64,000 nt of DNA from Physcomitrium patens (taxonomy: Eukaryota; Streptophyta; Bryopsida; Funariales; Funariaceae), in NCBI RefSeq assembly GCF_000002425.4, contig NC_037273.1:3257526-3321525 (forward strand), written 5' to 3'. Shown in pieces: positions 60,644 to 64,000 of this stretch; position 1 is the stretch's first letter, and each line of letters begins with the position of its first letter. A program made the translations under genes and the position numbers. Under the pieces are notes generated by a model. It was not told the DNA's origin, did not search any database, and was given only the letters and a program-made list of their open reading frames with translations.

Positions 60644-61797
60644 CCAGCCGATAGGTCTCTAGACGTTACAGAGAACCCCGAACAACCCAAATTGTTAATC
60701 TTCAATACCCCTTTGTACTTACGATCTTGTATCCACTGACTGTCCTGTTAGATTAACCCAATAAATTTCATTCACTTCGCATACTCAATCCTATAGACAC
60801 CCTTTTAATCCTTCAATCACAGACGTAACTCGATTTTACAAAATAGTCAAGAGTATTCAAATCCACTTCATTTAAAAATCCCGATTCACCATTACAACAC
60901 TGACTTCAGCAGCGATTGCCTCAGTCTTCCCAAAACTCTACAAAGAAGAAAAATCCAAATTCTATGTCTTTCCTTCCCCGACCCGAAGCATGAAGCTCCT
61001 CTCTCTAATTCCCTTGATCTTCCAAAAACCTCCAATGAAAAACCGAACTGGTAACCTTGCAAAAGCTTGAAAACTCGCTCCCCCCCCGATTCCCCCCGAA
61101 AAAAAAACCTCCCCCCCTCAAAACTATATCCCCCCCTAACCTTATCCTCTGAATTTCTTCAATCTTCCGTCTTAGATCCGGAATTGGCTCCCACCTCAAG
61201 CTTGGATCCGAAATTGGCTCTCGTCGTCAAGCTTTCTCCTCCGTTTTTACCTTTAAGAAATCCATTTACCAAAAACAATGTTCCCTAAAACGGCACAGAC
61301 AACAGGACAACCTGAAACAGAATCGAACCCCGTAATCGGGACCACATTGAGTCGCCCGACCAATTCAGGTCCTATATTGGGAAAGATGCCCGTAGTAACC
61401 TGGATGTTCCCGTAATTGGGTCAAATTGGTCCTCACGTCAGATTCGCTAAGACCCGTAGTAAGACCTGGATTTCCCGTAATTAGACTGCATTGGGTTGAT
61501 CGGCCAATTCACGTCTCATATTGGATAAGAGGACCCAGATTGGATTCTCGAAATTGGATCCAATTGGCTCCTCAAACCCGTCGTGTGAATTCGTCCTTCT
61601 CTTCCTGCTGACTCCCGTTATTGGAATCGAACGGAGCATTTCAGTATGCCCCGGCTGACTGTAACGGAGTGACTGAACCTGACCACTCAGTATTTGTACT
61701 GGAGTTGGTTGATGCTTCCAATATTCGAGGTAACTGAATATTAATAAAATTCCCCTTTCTTTTTATTTTCACTGTATACTCGTGTTACAACACGACA
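60406..61797 (-). mobile_element. Complete LTR (copy A, 1392 bp) inserted within LTR copy B
   Basis: On the plus strand it runs from TGTCGTATTACG to ACACGACA, with inverted TGTCGT...ACGACA ends. CCGG flanks it on both sides (60402-60405 and 61798-61801), a 4-bp target duplication. It matches the solo LTR at 27900-29239 in reverse complement over its full length. An expanded poly-T run accounts for most of the length difference. Confidence 0.92.
60580..60643 (+). repeat. Poly-T run of 64 in LTR copy A
   Basis: Sixty-four uninterrupted T. The matching positions in copy B (near 61938) and in the solo LTR (near 29060) have only five. Confidence 0.95.
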
Positions 61798-62304
61798 CCG
61801 GGCGTCTGGCTGTAGAAGGTAGTATGGAGATTCGCCAATAGTCAAGCAGTCTATTAGTTTTTGACTGCTGGAATATAAACAACTGCAAGAATACATCGTA
61901 AATCTATACGGATGCCCTTCGACTGCTTGTCAAAATCCTTTTTGCCCCAGCCGGTAGATCTCTAGACGTTACAGAGAACCCCGACCAACCCAATCTGCTA
62001 ATCTCCGATACCGCTTTGTACTTACGATCTTGTATCCACTGACTGTCTTGTTAGATTAACCCAATAAATTTCATTCACTCCGCATACTCAATCCTATAGA
62101 CACCCTTTTAATTCTTCAATCACAGACGTAACTCGATTTCACAAAACAGTCAAGAGTAATCAAACCCACTTCATTAAAAAAAATCCCGATTCACCATTAC
62201 AACACTGACTTCAGCAATAATTGCCTCAGTCTTCCGAAAACCCTATGAAGAAAAAAAACCCAATTCTCTGTCTTCTTTCTCCACCCGAAGCATGAAGCTC
62301 CTCC

Positions 62305-63115
62305 TTCATATAATGGATCCGCTATGTGAGCATAATAAGGGATCCAGATTCGATAAAATACACATGCACCCAAAAACCTGCGAACCTCTGTTAAAGAATC
62401 ACAATCCTCTTTCATCCTTCCAATTGCATCAACTTTAGTCCAATCTGGTTTTCTTCCGTAAGATCCACATAAATGTCCAACAATGACAACCTCTCGTATT
62501 CCAAATACGGACTTCATACCCGATAATGTAAGATGAACTTCTCCAAGTCGAGTTAAAATCTTTTCACAATCTTGTATATGATCAACAACATATCTACGAC
62601 ACCCCCTCGTATCTAAAGTTTCATCCTTGTCTCCTTCTCTGCACCCTTTTATAGGAACATCATCCAGAAAAGGCATAGTCTTTTCCGGAATAAAATCTCT
62701 CAATACCTTATTTATCCCATTCATCATATGCGCAACCGAGTTGGTCGCGCCTTGAGGAAGAGTGCACATTCTAACCAATCCAAATGGTGTTCTCATTATT
62801 GTCATATCTCTACTTCCTTCGACAAGTTGAAATTGATCATAACCTGAATACAAATCACCCATTGAATAGATCGCCCTTCCAGCAAACGCCTCAGCAAATT
62901 CATCCACAATAGGTCCAATTCCAGCATTCCTGACAGTTACTGCATTCACCGGTTGCATATCTTGAATAAACCGTAGTGACCCATTCTTCTTAGGTACCGT
63001 AATCCATCGACTAGAATACGGCGCAAATGAAGGTTCCAATATTTTCATCTTTATCTTTTCTTTTAATAGTTCCACCAATTTAGGTAAATGTGCCCTCGGT
63101 ACTGGAATCGGTCTT
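62305..63115 (-). pseudogene. Fungal-type gypsy reverse transcriptase, truncated
   Basis: About 270 codons open on the minus strand. Motifs: RPIPVPRAHLPKLVELLKEK, WITVPKKNGSLRF, MGDLYSGYDQFQL, RTPFGLVRMCTLPQGATNS, and a catalytic FLDDVPIKG in place of the usual plant YLDD. Then come GCRRYVVDHIQDCEKIL and VRRFLGACVFYRIWIPYYAH. This FLDDVPIKG type is best known to me from basidiomycete Ty3/gypsy elements and from relatives in mosses and lycophytes. RNase H, integrase and chromodomain are missing: the frame runs straight into LTR sequence after ADPLY and ends at 62197. Confidence 0.88.
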
Positions 63116-63293
63116 ACTATTAGACTCTTATCCAATATGAGACCTGAATTGGTCGGGCAACCCAATGCAGTCTAATGACGGGGAAATCCGTGTCTTACAA
63201 TTGGACTCTTATCTAATATGAGACATGAATTGGTCGGGCGACTCAATGAGGTCCCGATTATGGGGTATCGATTCTGTTTCAAGCTATTCTGTT
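63116..63293 (+). repeat. Inverted LTR fragment inside pol
   Basis: It matches 28175-28385 of the solo LTR in plus orientation, while copies A and B and the pol gene read on the minus strand. It contains TATGAGACCTGAATTGGTCG twice in related form. It replaces the pol segment that should join the upstream domain to RT. Confidence 0.8.
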
Positions 63294-63990
63294 CCAATCT
63301 TCAATTCTTCAAAAGTCTCTTCAGTAAACTGATGTCCAATACTCATTGGATCTCTTAAACTTGCTTCTTTTGATGCTTCTCCCATTTGTTCTTTAGAATC
63401 CTCTGGTAATGGTCCGGCAACAGGCTTTACCTTCTTATCTGCCGTTTTATATCTCGTCTCTACTGTGACTTCTGGTGCTTGAAAAGATTCAAGCATGGTA
63501 TAGACCTCTCTTGAATGAATCTCAACAATCTTATCATTATCCCCTAACCCAATAGATGTAATCAATTCCAATGAATCTTCCAGTCCATTTTCTTCATAAA
63601 CACCCAAAATCCTCTCATCATCTTGCAATGTACCTATCTTGCATAATTGTCCTTTAATATTATATAATCTTTTTCTTTCTTTTCTTTTAAAATCATCAAG
63701 TTTCTTATACATAATATTTCTATTCTCCAATATACCAATAAAACTCGCATCAAAGGCACCTTCATCTCGCGAGAGTACCTCCTCTTTTGTACCTCTATAA
63801 TCTCACTTTACAGTGGTACCTCCCCAAAATCCTTAAATCCTTCAACAATCTTTGGCAATGGTTTCTCCCTCAACCTATCTCGATTCCGTTCATGGTTAGG
63901 AGGTACTGTTAGACATTGTACAGCTTTCCTCCCATCTTCGCTCTGTACCCTTGCATAAGCAGAACCATCGTCAAGTACTTTTGTTTCCAT
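63294..63990 (-). pseudogene. Upstream gag-pol part of the fungal-type gypsy element
   Basis: Minus-strand frames at 63808-63990 and 63294-63730 are separated by a frameshift or stop. The second contains RYKTADKKVKPVAGPLPEDS and SLRDPMSIGHQFTEETFEEL, the stretch that precedes RT in this family. The first (METKVLDDGSAYARVQ...) lies further upstream and continues beyond the window's right edge. Confidence 0.75.
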
Positions 63991-64000
63991 CCGTGTTGCC

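Larger units (their letters stand above)
60368..62304 (-). mobile_element. Partial LTR (copy B) of the fungal-type gypsy family, opened by a second LTR
   Basis: 60368-60405 carries the terminal 38 bp (plus strand TGTCGTTTTACGTGC...) and 61802-62304 continues the same LTR, reading up to the GAAGCATGAAGCTCC segment. Between them sits LTR A. At 62305 copy B passes abruptly into RT coding sequence, so the first ~790 bp of the LTR (read on the minus strand) are missing. Confidence 0.85.

Noticed and set aside
60496-60739. ORFs with long Lys or Phe runs
   Set aside because: They are translations of the 64-T run in an LTR.

Overview
The window reads as nuclear DNA of a land plant. The best guess, by inference only, is a bryophyte and probably a moss: introns are short, the nuclear gene at the left encodes a plastid ABC1-like kinase, there is an arabinogalactan peptide gene, intergenic DNA is very AT-rich, and a Ty3/gypsy family with a fungal-type reverse transcriptase sits beside ordinary plant chromoviruses. 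No bacterial, organellar or CRISPR features were seen.

Layout. 1-5.2 kb: a multi-exon minus-strand ABC1K1/PGR6 gene whose 3' end lies beyond the left edge. 5.2-8.8 kb: its 5' flank, then AT-rich DNA. 8.8-30.8 kb: one old, minus-strand Ty1/copia element with recognisable LTRs, primer-binding site, integrase, split reverse transcriptase and RNase H. It has been opened by later insertions: a heavily decayed gypsy zone (11.4-18.7 kb, itself holding a 0.65-kb inverted repeat pair) and a younger chromovirus (22.7-29.8 kb). The younger chromovirus is itself interrupted by a 1.34-kb solo LTR of another family. 30.8-35 kb: a five-exon plus-strand gene that looks like the RPA34.5/CD3EAP (plant mediator-associated protein 2) family, with a telobox and two upstream ORFs in its leader. 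37.6-37.8 kb: a 65-residue arabinogalactan peptide gene on the minus strand. 38-49 kb: AT-rich intergenic DNA, then a more GC-rich block with five teloboxes and a few unidentified ORFs. 49-53 kb: AT-rich DNA with a near-identical 280-bp direct repeat and an older relative of the DNA between its copies. 54.2 kb: a tRNA-Gly(GCC). 55.8-56.6 kb: four copies of a ~190-bp tandem repeat. 57.4-64 kb: decayed gypsy pieces in both orientations, then a nest of LTRs and pol from the fungal-type family.

Two protein genes and the tRNA are convincing and look functional: ABC1K1 (plastid quinone/photosystem upkeep) and the arabinogalactan peptide (cell surface). A third, RPA34-like (RNA polymerase I), is likely. 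Most of the rest is transposon fossil. The points most worth a second look are an array of heat-shock-element-like motifs in the LTR of the younger chromovirus, an extra arginine-rich ORF downstream of its chromodomain, 4-bp target duplications flanking the 1.34-1.39-kb LTRs, the large inverted repeat pair, the 190-bp tandem array, and the leader of the RPA34-like gene. Domain calls on decayed elements were made by reading translations by eye, so their boundaries are approximate.
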